A DNA stretch of 49,054 nt from an uncultured Eubacteriales bacterium (GTDB lineage Bacteria; Bacillota; Clostridia; TANB77; CAG-508): contig CASEIX010000004.1 in NCBI GenBank assembly GCA_949288095.1, positions 1 to 49,054 of the forward strand, read 5' to 3'. Under the pieces are notes generated by a model. That model was not told the DNA's origin, searched no databases, and saw nothing but the letters and a program-made list of their open reading frames with translations. Positions 27,050-35,767 of the stretch are shown here, piece by piece. The translations under genes and the position numbers were made by a program. How positions within the stretch are numbered: position 1 is the stretch's first letter; each line of letters begins with the position of its first letter.

Positions 27050-29410
27050 ATGAATAATCGATATATATCAAAACTAGAATTTCATAAAGTACTAGAAAAT
27101 TTAAGTATGTATTGTTCTACCTATTTAGGAAAAGAACTTGCTCTTAATTTGCAAATATATCATGATGTGCATATTGTAAAACAAAAATTAGCTGAAACAG
27201 AAGAAGCTGTTAATTTAATCTATAAAAATTCAGTTCCTTCTTTTTATGATATTCAAAATATTCACATCTATTTAGTCAATTTAGAAAGTTCTCAAAGTTT
27301 GACAATAAAAGGATTATTAGATTTAAATACAATTTTTCTATGTGCTAGAGATTTAAAAACTTATTTTTCAAAAGACTATATTGAAAAAGATGAATTCCCC
27401 ATTTTAGAAGGTTTATTTTCTAGTTTATATACAAATGAAGGTGTTATCTCTAAAATTTCCTCTTCTATTATTGATGAAAACACTCTAGATGATAAAGCTT
27501 CACCAGAATTACAAAAAATCAGAAAGAAAATCAGAAATTTAGAACAAGATATTCGTTCTAAATTAAATTCAATGATTCATTCCTCTTCTTTTTCTAAATA
27601 TGTGCAAGAAAATGTAGTAACTATCCGAAATGATCGATTTGTCATTCCTATTAAAGAAGAATATAGGACCCAAGTAAAAGGATTTGTACATGATGTTTCT
27701 AATGCTGGTTCTACTTTATTTATAGAGCCTATCTCTATCTTTGAACTAAACAATGAAATCAATCAATTACGATTAGAGGAAGAAGTAGAAATCGAAAAAA
27801 TATTGCAACAATTAACTTCTCTTTTCTATCCATATATAGAAGAATTAAAAACAGATGTTGAAATCATTGGTACTTTAGATTTTATATTTGCAAAAGCCAA
27901 ATATTCTAAAGCCATTTCAGGAATTACACCAATGATCAATCCTAATAAAGAAATTCATTTAATCAATGCAAGACATCCTTTAATTGATAGTGATAAAGTT
28001 GTTCCAATTTCCATAGAATTAGGAAAAGATTTTTCTACTTTACTAATTACAGGTCCTAACACAGGTGGAAAAACCGTTACCTTAAAAACAGTAGGGCTTC
28101 TTACCTGTATGGCTTGTAGTGGATTAAATATTCCAGCTAATGAAAAATCTAGTATTTTTGTATTTGAACATATCTTTGCAGATATTGGTGATGACCAAAG
28201 TATTGCTGATTCTTTAAGTACATTTTCTTCTCATATGACCAATATTGTGGATATTACCAAACATGCCAATGAAAATTCTTTGATTTTAGTAGATGAATTA
28301 GGTTCTGGAACTGACCCTGTAGAAGGTGCCAATTTAGCCATTTCTATATTAGACTATTTTAAAACAATTGGTGCTCTTACCATTGCTACTACGCATTATC
28401 AAGAATTGAAAAAATATGCCATGATAACTTCTGGATTTGAAAATGCTTCTGTTGAATTTGATGTTGAAACTTTATCACCCACATATAAACTATTGATTGG
28501 GGTTCCTGGAAAAAGTAATGCATTTGAAATTAGTCAAAAATTAGGTTTAGATACCTCTATTATACAAAAAGCTAAAGACCTTATGTCTTCAAATGATATC
28601 ACTTTTGAAGAACTTTTGAAAAATATTTATGATGATAAACAATTGATTGAAAAGGAAAAAGCAAAAATCTTAGCAGAGTCTGAGCAAATTCATAGATTAA
28701 AAGAAAAATTGCAAAAAGAAAATTTAGAAAAAGATAAACAAGAAAAAGAAATCATTAATCATGCCAAAATAAAAGCAAGAAATATTTTATTAGATGCTAA
28801 AGAAGATGCTAATGAAATTATTAGACAATTATCAGATGTAAAAAATTCTAAAGAAATCCATACTTTAAGAAATAGTTTAAATGAAAAAATCAAAGATATT
28901 CAATTAGAATCAATTATTTCTAAAAATACTTCTTCGGCTAATTCTCTTTCTAAAGAAGATATAAAGCCTGGAAAAGAAGTCTTCATTAGTTCATTTAATC
29001 AAAATGGAATCATCCTTTCTCATGTTTCTAGAAATAATGAAGTTCAAGTACAGATTGGTAGTATGAAAACACATGTAAGATTAGATGTTATACAAAATTC
29101 TAAAGCTCATAATTCTAGCTCTTCTAAAAGTACGCAAACATCTTCTCACATTTCTAAAAGTAGAAATATTAAACCAGAAATTAATGTCATTGGGATGAAT
29201 GTAGAAGAAGCTAACTTTGTCATTGATAAATTTTTAGATGATTGTGCTTTAGCCAAATTAGAAACGGTTAGAATTATTCATGGAAAAGGTACTGGAAAAT
29301 TGAAAAATGGTATTCATCAATTTTTAAAAAACAATTCTCATGTAAAATCTTTCCGACTAGGTACTTTTGGAGAAGGTGAAATGGGTGTAACGGTTGTGAC
29401 ATTAAAATAA
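27050..29410 (+). CDS. mutS2: MutS2 endonuclease / ribosome-rescue ATPase
   Basis: MutS2 proteins are ABC-type ATPases that suppress recombination and, in B. subtilis, split collided ribosomes. The 786-residue chain has a core domain, Walker A TGPNTGGKTVTLKT, Walker B LILVDELGSGTDPVEGANL, a long coiled coil (about 515-620), a KOW-like segment and a C-terminal Smr domain (INVIGMNVEEA, IHGKGTGKLKNGI). The ATG at 27050 has GAAAGGAAC upstream; the longer frame from 27032 lacks this spacing. If CGG stalls ribosomes in this organism, a collision-rescue factor would be relevant, but that link is speculation. Confidence 0.95.
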   Translation: MNNRYISKLEFHKVLENLSMYCSTYLGKELALNLQIYHDVHIVKQKLAETEEAVNLIYKNSVPSFYDIQNIHIYLVNLESSQSLTIKGLLDLNTIFLCARDLKTYFSKDYIEKDEFPILEGLFSSLYTNEGVISKISSSIIDENTLDDKASPELQKIRKKIRNLEQDIRSKLNSMIHSSSFSKYVQENVVTIRNDRFVIPIKEEYRTQVKGFVHDVSNAGSTLFIEPISIFELNNEINQLRLEEEVEIEKILQQLTSLFYPYIEELKTDVEIIGTLDFIFAKAKYSKAISGITPMINPNKEIHLINARHPLIDSDKVVPISIELGKDFSTLLITGPNTGGKTVTLKTVGLLTCMACSGLNIPANEKSSIFVFEHIFADIGDDQSIADSLSTFSSHMTNIVDITKHANENSLILVDELGSGTDPVEGANLAISILDYFKTIGALTIATTHYQELKKYAMITSGFENASVEFDVETLSPTYKLLIGVPGKSNAFEISQKLGLDTSIIQKAKDLMSSNDITFEELLKNIYDDKQLIEKEKAKILAESEQIHRLKEKLQKENLEKDKQEKEIINHAKIKARNILLDAKEDANEIIRQLSDVKNSKEIHTLRNSLNEKIKDIQLESIISKNTSSANSLSKEDIKPGKEVFISSFNQNGIILSHVSRNNEVQVQIGSMKTHVRLDVIQNSKAHNSSSSKSTQTSSHISKSRNIKPEINVIGMNVEEANFVIDKFLDDCALAKLETVRIIHGKGTGKLKNGIHQFLKNNSHVKSFRLGTFGEGEMGVTVVTLK

Positions 29411-29446
29411 GAACTAACAATATATCAATTGCTAGTTCTTATTTTT
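29408..29446. terminator. Terminator between mutS2 and secF
   Basis: AAGAACTA and TAGTTCTT pair around an AT-rich loop, with TTTTTTATTTC on the + strand. It overlaps the mutS2 stop codon. Confidence 0.75.
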
Positions 29447-30123
29447 TATTTCTTTTTACTTTTATCTTTACTTTCTTCTAATTTCTTTTTAGCTAAATCT
29501 TTTTCAAATTTTGTTGTTATTCCAAACAATGTTAATAAATATATTAATATTACCATTGGAATTGTCAATCTTCCGATTGGTATTCTTGTAATAGCTATCA
29601 CACTAAATAATAATATTTGAGCTAGAGCCATCATTCCTATACTTTTTGCGATTACTTTTGCAGTACTTAATTTATAATAACGAATTCCTAAATAAATTAA
29701 TACAATAATAATAGCTATTGCAAATGGAATAATATATGGTTTTATAATATCTCTTCCTCTTGTATGACCTATATCTTCTACTGTTGTATCTTCTGCTGTC
29801 AATTCTGTTCCATATTTTTCATTGATTTTGGTGATTAGATTGCTTTTTTGCTCCTCTGATATAGAAGTTGTTGTAATAGAAACAGAATCTTCAAAAACTT
29901 CTACTTTTTGTATCATAACTTTTTGATTTCCAAATACTTCATCCGTAATTTGTTTAATATCAGATATATTAAATTCTGTTTTTAAATATAACTCTACTCT
30001 TTGTGTATCTTGATATTTTAAATCAAAGTTAAATCCTTTTACAGCAATCATGACAATTCCTGCTATGATTATTAATAGCACTAATATGATTTTTAATTGC
30101 TTACTTTTTATGAATTGTTTCAT
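29446..30123 (-). CDS. secF: SecF-like protein-export subunit (divergent)
   Basis: SecDF helps drive late steps of protein export with the proton gradient. This 225-residue protein follows secD by 13 bases. It has an N-terminal membrane helix (about 10-30), a soluble outer domain (about 35-120) and only about three further helices before a Lys-rich tail, fewer than the usual six. The canonical GIDFxGG motif is reduced to GFNFDLKYQ. The assignment rests mainly on its place after secD and its layout. Confidence 0.65.
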   Translation of the reverse strand: MKQFIKSKQLKIILVLLIIIAGIVMIAVKGFNFDLKYQDTQRVELYLKTEFNISDIKQITDEVFGNQKVMIQKVEVFEDSVSITTTSISEEQKSNLITKINEKYGTELTAEDTTVEDIGHTRGRDIIKPYIIPFAIAIIIVLIYLGIRYYKLSTAKVIAKSIGMMALAQILLFSVIAITRIPIGRLTIPMVILIYLLTLFGITTKFEKDLAKKKLEESKDKSKKK

Positions 30124-30136
30124 CTGTAAATACCTC

Positions 30137-31615
30137 CTATTTTTCTGCTTTCACTTTTAACATTATTGCTGTGATTAAATAATTATATAAGGCAATTAAA
30201 GCAATTCCCCAGAACATTACCATTCCAAAACTACTAATCATTGTCCAATTGATAAAACAAAATACAATCACAGATATACAAATTGGTATTAATTTTATAA
30301 AGAATTCTTTGTAACTTTCCTTGATTCCTTCTTTTACATTTTCTAGTTTTTTACTATTTTCACTCTTCTTAATTGTTGATAATATTTTATTAATCAATAT
30401 ATAGTTTAATATCATTGTTACAATCATTCCTACAATTCCTTGAATAGAAATACTTACATTTGTATATCGAATCACTAATAAGTATAAAGCAATTAATCCT
30501 ATAAACGCAATTGCTGATAGCAATCCATTCACTTTATATCTTATAACAAATACAATGAATCCAATTAAAAGAACAATTCCTACTGCTAATAACAAATATC
30601 CTATTTGTGTTTCTGTTATATCTGATAATATATATTCATTTGATGCAACATCATATTGTATTGGTAAATTTCCTGAATCTAATACACTTGCCATTGCAGA
30701 AGCTTGTGTTATATTATCTTGAAAAGCATCTGTATCTGTTGTAGCACTTCCAATTGATAATTGTAATCTACCATTTTCTATTGGTTCATCAAAACTTGTT
30801 GTCATGATTTCTTCATCATCAATTTTTAATGTAATTTCTTTTGTTGTTGTTTCCTCTGTATCAGTTGAAGCTGTATTATCTGTTGCATTTTCTGTAGTTT
30901 TGTTATCCGTTTCTGTATTGGTTGTATCCTCTGTTGTTGTATTAGTATCTTCTGCTGTCGTATTTGTAGATTCTACATATGTGTTACTAATATTTTCTAA
31001 CTTTTCAGCTCCTTCTTTGTTAAACTCAATATTTAAATAAACTGCTGTTCCTGTTGAAGAATCTGATCCATACATAACATTCACTAATTTAATATCACTA
31101 TTATCCATTAATACTTCTTTAGTATCTGCATCAATGATTTCAAATTTTCCAACTGTATTCATATTGCTTACAAAACTATCTGTAGCACTATTCTCTGGTA
31201 TTTGTACTAAAATATCTCCTGTTTCATTATCAACTGAAATTTCATATTCACCTACACCTTGTGTTTTTAATCTTTCACCTATAATTTTTTTAGATTTTTC
31301 ATAATTGTCTACTGTTAAAACATCTTCGCTATTATTAGGTACACTTTCTTTTGTATATCCTTTTTCTGCTAATTGCTCATCTGTCATTTCTTCATCTATT
31401 TCTACTTCATTTCCATTTGCATCTTTTATGACATCTGTACTTTCTTTATTTACTGATAATCTTACATATCTAGCACCCTTTAAATCCATATCTAATGCAT
31501 AGTCTTTTACTTGATTTTCCATTCTATTTTGTACTTGTGTGTATACTCCCACAAATGAAACCATTGTGATTAAAATAATAAATACAATCATTGTGATTAT
31601 TTTTACTTTTTTCAT
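30137..31615 (-). CDS. secD: SecD-like protein-export subunit (divergent)
   Basis: A 492-residue membrane protein with an N-terminal helix, a large outer domain beginning with a degenerate D1 motif (MDLKGARYVRL), and about five C-terminal helices. Outer residues about 215-270 form a Thr/Asn/Glu/Asp-rich insert (TNTTAEDTNTTTEDTTNTE and more), which is not usual in SecD. The ATG at 31615 has AGAAGGGAAGAG upstream; the frame extends to 31648 but without a site. It pairs with secF as an operon. Confidence 0.8.
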   Translation of the reverse strand: MKKVKIITMIVFIILITMVSFVGVYTQVQNRMENQVKDYALDMDLKGARYVRLSVNKESTDVIKDANGNEVEIDEEMTDEQLAEKGYTKESVPNNSEDVLTVDNYEKSKKIIGERLKTQGVGEYEISVDNETGDILVQIPENSATDSFVSNMNTVGKFEIIDADTKEVLMDNSDIKLVNVMYGSDSSTGTAVYLNIEFNKEGAEKLENISNTYVESTNTTAEDTNTTTEDTTNTETDNKTTENATDNTASTDTEETTTKEITLKIDDEEIMTTSFDEPIENGRLQLSIGSATTDTDAFQDNITQASAMASVLDSGNLPIQYDVASNEYILSDITETQIGYLLLAVGIVLLIGFIVFVIRYKVNGLLSAIAFIGLIALYLLVIRYTNVSISIQGIVGMIVTMILNYILINKILSTIKKSENSKKLENVKEGIKESYKEFFIKLIPICISVIVFCFINWTMISSFGMVMFWGIALIALYNYLITAIMLKVKAEK

Positions 31616-31651
31616 TGTTCTCTTCCCTTCTTTATTATAAAATTGCATATT

Positions 31652-32312
31652 TTACAACAATTTTGTATTGTTAATAACCAATTCAAACCAGATTTTTAAA
31701 TATTTGGCTGCATATTTACTCATCATCGTTCTATCCATAAAAATTTCGAAATAGTCTAAAACTGGACATAGTTTAGTATCTATTGTTAAATTTAATATAA
31801 CTTTTCTTTCTTCACTATTTAATTCCAAATTAGCATTTGTTACTGCATAGTTGACTCTATCATGAATATCAAATGTTGATAAATTTTGATTAGTAACTCT
31901 ATCTCTATGCACATCTGATTTATCTGCTAATATTAGAGCTGCTGATATATCACTTACTGCTGTTCCTGTTTTTTCATCATGATTTCCAATTGCCATCATA
32001 ATTTCTGTTCTTTCTTCTACTGGCATTCCCATATCTTTTAGAATATTAAATGCCATAATCGCTCCACTATGTGCATGGTCTACTCTGTTAACACAGTTTC
32101 CAATATCATGTAAATATCCTGCAATTTTTGCAAGTTCTACTGTTCTTTCCAGATATCCTAATTTTTCTAAAATATCTCCTGCTCTTTTTGAAACGATAGA
32201 AATATGTCTATGACTATGCTCTGTGTACCCGAAGACCATCTAATTGTTTTTGAGCTCCTTGTATTAAGGCTTCTACCTCTTCGTTTTTTCTAACATCTTC
32301 TAATGTAATCAT
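31652..32312 (-). CDS. HD-domain phosphohydrolase, frame interrupted at a CGG codon
   Basis: The start is the ATG at 32312 with a GGAGGGTG site. It reads MITLEDVRKNEEVEALIQGA and on to QLDGL, then meets CGG at 32232-32230 and stops four codons later. Skipping the C gives LGYTEHSHRHISIVS and the complete HD domain: HRH, GYLHDIGN (the HD pair), HSGAIMAF and IGNHDEKTG, total 219 residues. HD enzymes hydrolyse phosphoesters of nucleotides or second messengers; the substrate is unknown. The remaining frame has only a start-like GTG or ATG after the break and no ribosome site there. Confidence 0.85.
32230..32232 (-). other. Candidate +1 frameshift site, CGG codon in HD gene
   Basis: The codons GGT CTT CGG GTA become GGT CTT GGG TAC when the C (opposite base 32231) is skipped, giving the conserved LGYTEH motif. 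CUU followed by a hungry codon and GG resembles the yeast Ty1 site CUU-AGG-C. Confidence 0.72.
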
Positions 32313-32451
32313 TCGCACCCTCCTTATCGTTAGTCTTTATTGATTTTATATTAAATTAGAAAAAATATCAACTGTTTTTGGTAATAATTACAATATTTCT
32401 TTTCTTTTTGAGTATATCCGATTTTTATGTTTTTATGATTTGGAATATGAA

Positions 32452-32490
32452 AAAACCGTTATATTAAAACAAATATAACAGTCTTTTATA
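32452..32490 (-). terminator. Terminator of the prepilin-like gene
   Basis: On the minus strand ACTGTTATATT and AATATAACGGT pair, followed by TTTTTTC. Confidence 0.8.
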
Positions 32491-32515
32491 AAAATTTTTA
32501 TTAACTTTATTTATC

Positions 32516-33991
32516 CTATAAATTAGGATCTGATACATAATTTTGTGCAGGTTCTTCTGTAAATGTTTTATTTGATTTTCTTATCTGTTGATTATTTATA
32601 TTTTTATCTAATATCACTACTGGACGAACTAAATATTCTTGGATATTTTCTCCTACTCCCATATTACCTTCCTTGTTAGCAAATAAATAATCACCATTGC
32701 TCACAGATGTAAGCACTCCTATTTCATATGTTTCACCTTCAAAAATACTTTTATTATATCCAACACCTCCGAAAGTATATCCAAAAGGACCTCCCATATT
32801 ATTACATCCTTGTGTTGCTAAAGAATACATATGTTGCATACCATTGTTGTTTATACTAAAAGCACTAGAAATTATATTTAGTACCCTTTCTGAATCAATT
32901 TGTGGAGATTCTAATCCTTCTGGTAGTTCTTCTCCTGGCATATTAAAATTAAAGTAAAATCCATACGTATTTGATTTAATCGTTCCTTCTGTCATAATTT
33001 CACCTTTTAAATAACTTTCTGGTGTATATTTATTTTTCAAAGAATATTCTGAACCATATTCACCAAACATATCATATTTCTTTATATCTTCTTCTGTTTT
33101 TATTCCAAATAACTCATTAATATCTTCTACTTTTACAGCTCTTGCTTTTGTAGCATATTCATTTTTATACATTTGACAAATTTTATTCATTTGTGAGATT
33201 CCATTTACATATCCTGTTGCTCCATATAAATAGAGATATGGATCACTTACAGTTGTTGCTCTACTATTTTTTATAACAGAATCTCCTATTAATTTTATTC
33301 CACCAGTTTCCTCATCTATTCCTAATACTTGCCAATTTAATTGATTTTCTGTTGCTGAAACATGAAAAGTTTGATTTGTTACTTTTACACCTGCTTTATC
33401 CATACCTGTATCAGTTGCTAAAATATCAACACTTGCTTCTGTTGGGTTATTATAAGTCACAAAATCTCCTATGTGCAAATGTGTGCTATTTGAACATTCA
33501 TCTGGATTTGCGCAGTTTTTCCCATTTTCATACATTTCTAATAAACTCATTGTTTCAGTAGGTTCTGTTACAACTTCAGTTACTCCTTCATTATCAACTC
33601 GATAATTGTTTTCTGTATCTTTAAAATATACATTAAATGAACCATCACCATTGTCTGTTACTTCTGTTGCATTGTCACCTGTTAAATTATTCATTTCCTG
33701 TTGTAACATAGCTTGTGTAACAGTTTTATCTTCTTGATCATAAGCATCCATCATTGCTGCAGCATATGCTGTTTGTACTTGTTCCTTTTCTTGTGCAATA
33801 ATTGTGTTATCTCTTGCCTGTGTTGCTTTTGTTAATATTCCATTTTCGCCAGTTAATGTTGCAATCGTTACTCCTGCTAAAATTAGCAATACAATAATGG
33901 TAATCACTAGGGCAATTAAAGTTATACCTTTAGTATGATTTTTTTCTTCATTTGTTTTTTCTTTATTTCTTATGCTTTTTATCATTTGCAT
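32516..33991 (-). CDS. Prepilin-like protein with a large outer domain
   Basis: Residues about 20-45 form a class III (type IV pilin) signal: a basic head with HTKG, then ITLIALVITIIVLLILAG, cleavable after Gly. A long pilin helix and a roughly 430-residue outer domain follow, with several Cys (CANPDEC, QGCNNMGG) and Gly-rich segments; its end (LVRPVVILDKNI) resembles surface proteins of this group. No pilus assembly ATPase, membrane platform or prepilin peptidase lies near, so assembly genes must be elsewhere. Function is unknown. A GGAGG site precedes the ATG, with a second ATG two codons later. Confidence 0.75.
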   Translation of the reverse strand: MQMIKSIRNKEKTNEEKNHTKGITLIALVITIIVLLILAGVTIATLTGENGILTKATQARDNTIIAQEKEQVQTAYAAAMMDAYDQEDKTVTQAMLQQEMNNLTGDNATEVTDNGDGSFNVYFKDTENNYRVDNEGVTEVVTEPTETMSLLEMYENGKNCANPDECSNSTHLHIGDFVTYNNPTEASVDILATDTGMDKAGVKVTNQTFHVSATENQLNWQVLGIDEETGGIKLIGDSVIKNSRATTVSDPYLYLYGATGYVNGISQMNKICQMYKNEYATKARAVKVEDINELFGIKTEEDIKKYDMFGEYGSEYSLKNKYTPESYLKGEIMTEGTIKSNTYGFYFNFNMPGEELPEGLESPQIDSERVLNIISSAFSINNNGMQHMYSLATQGCNNMGGPFGYTFGGVGYNKSIFEGETYEIGVLTSVSNGDYLFANKEGNMGVGENIQEYLVRPVVILDKNINNQQIRKSNKTFTEEPAQNYVSDPNL

Positions 33992-34148
33992 CCTCCCTCT
34001 TTAAATTCACTATTTTTGAATCATTTTTATTTTAAAACAATTTGTTTTATAAGTCATATATAACAGTATGTTTTATTTTATAATTTTTTTAGTTTCAATT
34101 ATAGTATGAACATTTTTATTATTTTTATTTAGAAAGGATTTAAAAAAT

Positions 34149-34406
34149 ATGCAAACGCGTATAAAAAATCTAAGAGAAGATCATGATTTAACACAAAAAG
34201 AATTAAGCAAAATTTTAAATGTTTCTCAAGTTGCTTATTCTTATTATGAACTGAATAAAAGAAACATTCCTTTAGAATTGCTTTGTAAATTGGCTGATTT
34301 TTATGATACAAGTGTTGATTATTTATTATATAGAACAAACATTGACCTTCCTTATGAAAAAAATATAAATAATAAAAATTCTTCTAAGAAAACAATTAAA
34401 ATATAA
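34149..34406 (+). CDS. XRE-family transcriptional regulator
   Basis: The 85-residue protein is mainly an HTH_3 domain: RIKNLREDHDLTQKELSKIL, NVSQVAYSYYELNKRNIP and LLCKLADFYDTSVDYLL. The tail is basic and Asn/Lys-rich. It could repress the divergent prepilin gene or itself; no operator was identified. AGAAAGGA lies about eleven bases before the ATG. Confidence 0.9.
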   Translation: MQTRIKNLREDHDLTQKELSKILNVSQVAYSYYELNKRNIPLELLCKLADFYDTSVDYLLYRTNIDLPYEKNINNKNSSKKTIKI

Positions 34407-34432
34407 ATATATATATTTATGAATTATGTCAG

Positions 34433-34462
34433 AAAACTTCTTTCAATTTTTTAGAAGTTTTT
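34433..34462 (+). terminator. Terminator after the XRE gene
   Basis: AAACTTCT and AGAAGTTT pair and are followed by TTTTTATTTTG on the + strand. Confidence 0.8.
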
Positions 34463-34534
34463 TTATTTTGCTTTTTTCTTTATTGTATAGTATGATATTT
34501 ATATATGTATTAAAATAATTTTTTGGAGGAAACA

Positions 34535-35440
34535 ATGATAAACAATATACCAGAATTTTTATATCATCTTTTAATAGAACAATATGGAGAAAATTTGACA
34601 AATACGATTACAAAAGGATATTCTCAAAAAAGACCTGTGACTTTAAGAGCAAATACTTTAAAAACAACAATTGAGAATATAAAAAATACTTTTGATTCTT
34701 TAGGTTTTATATATAAAGAAGTTTCTTGGTATAAAGATGCTTTGATTATGGAAAATATATCTGAAGAAGACATTAAAAATTTAGATATTTACAAAAATGG
34801 AGAAATTTATTTACAAAGCTTATCCTCTATGATACCACCAATTGTTATATCCCCTAAAAAAGATGAAAATATTTTAGACATGGCTGCTGCTCCTGGTGGT
34901 AAAACTACCCAAATGATAGCACTTTCTCAAAATAAAGCATTTATTACAGCTTGTGAAAAAAATAAAATTCGAGCAGAAAGATTACAATATAATCTAAATA
35001 AACAAGGGGCTAATAGAGTAAATGTTATGATAAAAGATGCAAGACAATTAGATAATTTCTTTTCTTTTGATAAAATTCTTTTAGATGCTCCATGTAGTGG
35101 TAGTGGAACCATTTCTATTTTTGATAAAAAGTTAGAAAATATTTTTACTAAAGATTTAGTGAGTCGTTCTTCAAAAGTTCAATATGATTTATTAAATAAA
35201 GCAATTACTTTATTAAAACCTGGTCATGAAATGGTATATTCTACTTGTTCTATTTTATCTAAAGAAAATGAGCAAATTTTACAAAAATTTATTGATACAA
35301 AAAAGATTGAAATTATACCTATTGATACAAATGTGTTTTTAAATGCTACATTTTTACCTGTTTCTATAAATGGTACTTTGTGCATTTGCCCATCTAAGTT
35401 ATATGAAGGATTTTTTGTTGCTAAATTAAAAAAATTATAA
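34535..35440 (+). CDS. RsmB/NOP-family RNA cytosine methyltransferase
   Basis: The 301-residue enzyme methylates cytosine C5 in rRNA or tRNA with S-adenosylmethionine. It shows the SAM loop DMAAAPGGKTTQM, the substrate Cys in LDAPCSGSGTI and the catalytic Cys in YSTCSI, with N-terminal LRANTLKT typical of the family. It lacks the NusB-like domain of true RsmB and the long tail of RsmF, so the target base is uncertain. The ATG at 34535 has GGAGG five bases upstream. Confidence 0.9.
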   Translation: MINNIPEFLYHLLIEQYGENLTNTITKGYSQKRPVTLRANTLKTTIENIKNTFDSLGFIYKEVSWYKDALIMENISEEDIKNLDIYKNGEIYLQSLSSMIPPIVISPKKDENILDMAAAPGGKTTQMIALSQNKAFITACEKNKIRAERLQYNLNKQGANRVNVMIKDARQLDNFFSFDKILLDAPCSGSGTISIFDKKLENIFTKDLVSRSSKVQYDLLNKAITLLKPGHEMVYSTCSILSKENEQILQKFIDTKKIEIIPIDTNVFLNATFLPVSINGTLCICPSKLYEGFFVAKLKKL

Positions 35441-35458
35441 AATTAATAATAAAAGCAA

Positions 35459-35491
35459 AAAACTTACGAATCAAAAATTCGTAAGTTTTTA
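35459..35491. terminator. Bidirectional terminator between rsmB-like gene and tRNA-Gly
   Basis: AAAAACTTACGAAT and ATTCGTAAGTTTTT form a strong stem with T runs on both strands. Confidence 0.85.
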
Positions 35492-35496
35492 TTTTT

Positions 35497-35570
<74 letters not shown>

Positions 35571-35767
35571 ATTACTCTTGACATTTATAGATTATACTGT
35601 TTTTTCTTTTTCTTGTCAATACTTTTTTAAAAATTTTGTAAATTTTATCTGTTTTTTATTTACAAATTTCTTTAACTAATATACAATAAGTTTGTGAAAA
35701 AATCACTTTTTATATCATAAAAAAAGTTAAAAATGGTAACACTAAGAAAAAATTTTGGAGGTAACAA

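Noticed and set aside
6891..32232. Explaining the three CGG breaks as ordinary sequencing errors
   Set aside because: Not fully excluded, but unrelated errors should not all create the one codon that is otherwise unused in the window; the hypothesis is kept as the main alternative to be tested with reads.
34129..34338. 69-codon minus-strand frame opposite the XRE gene
   Set aside because: It mirrors a clear HTH gene and has no ribosome site or recognisable domain.
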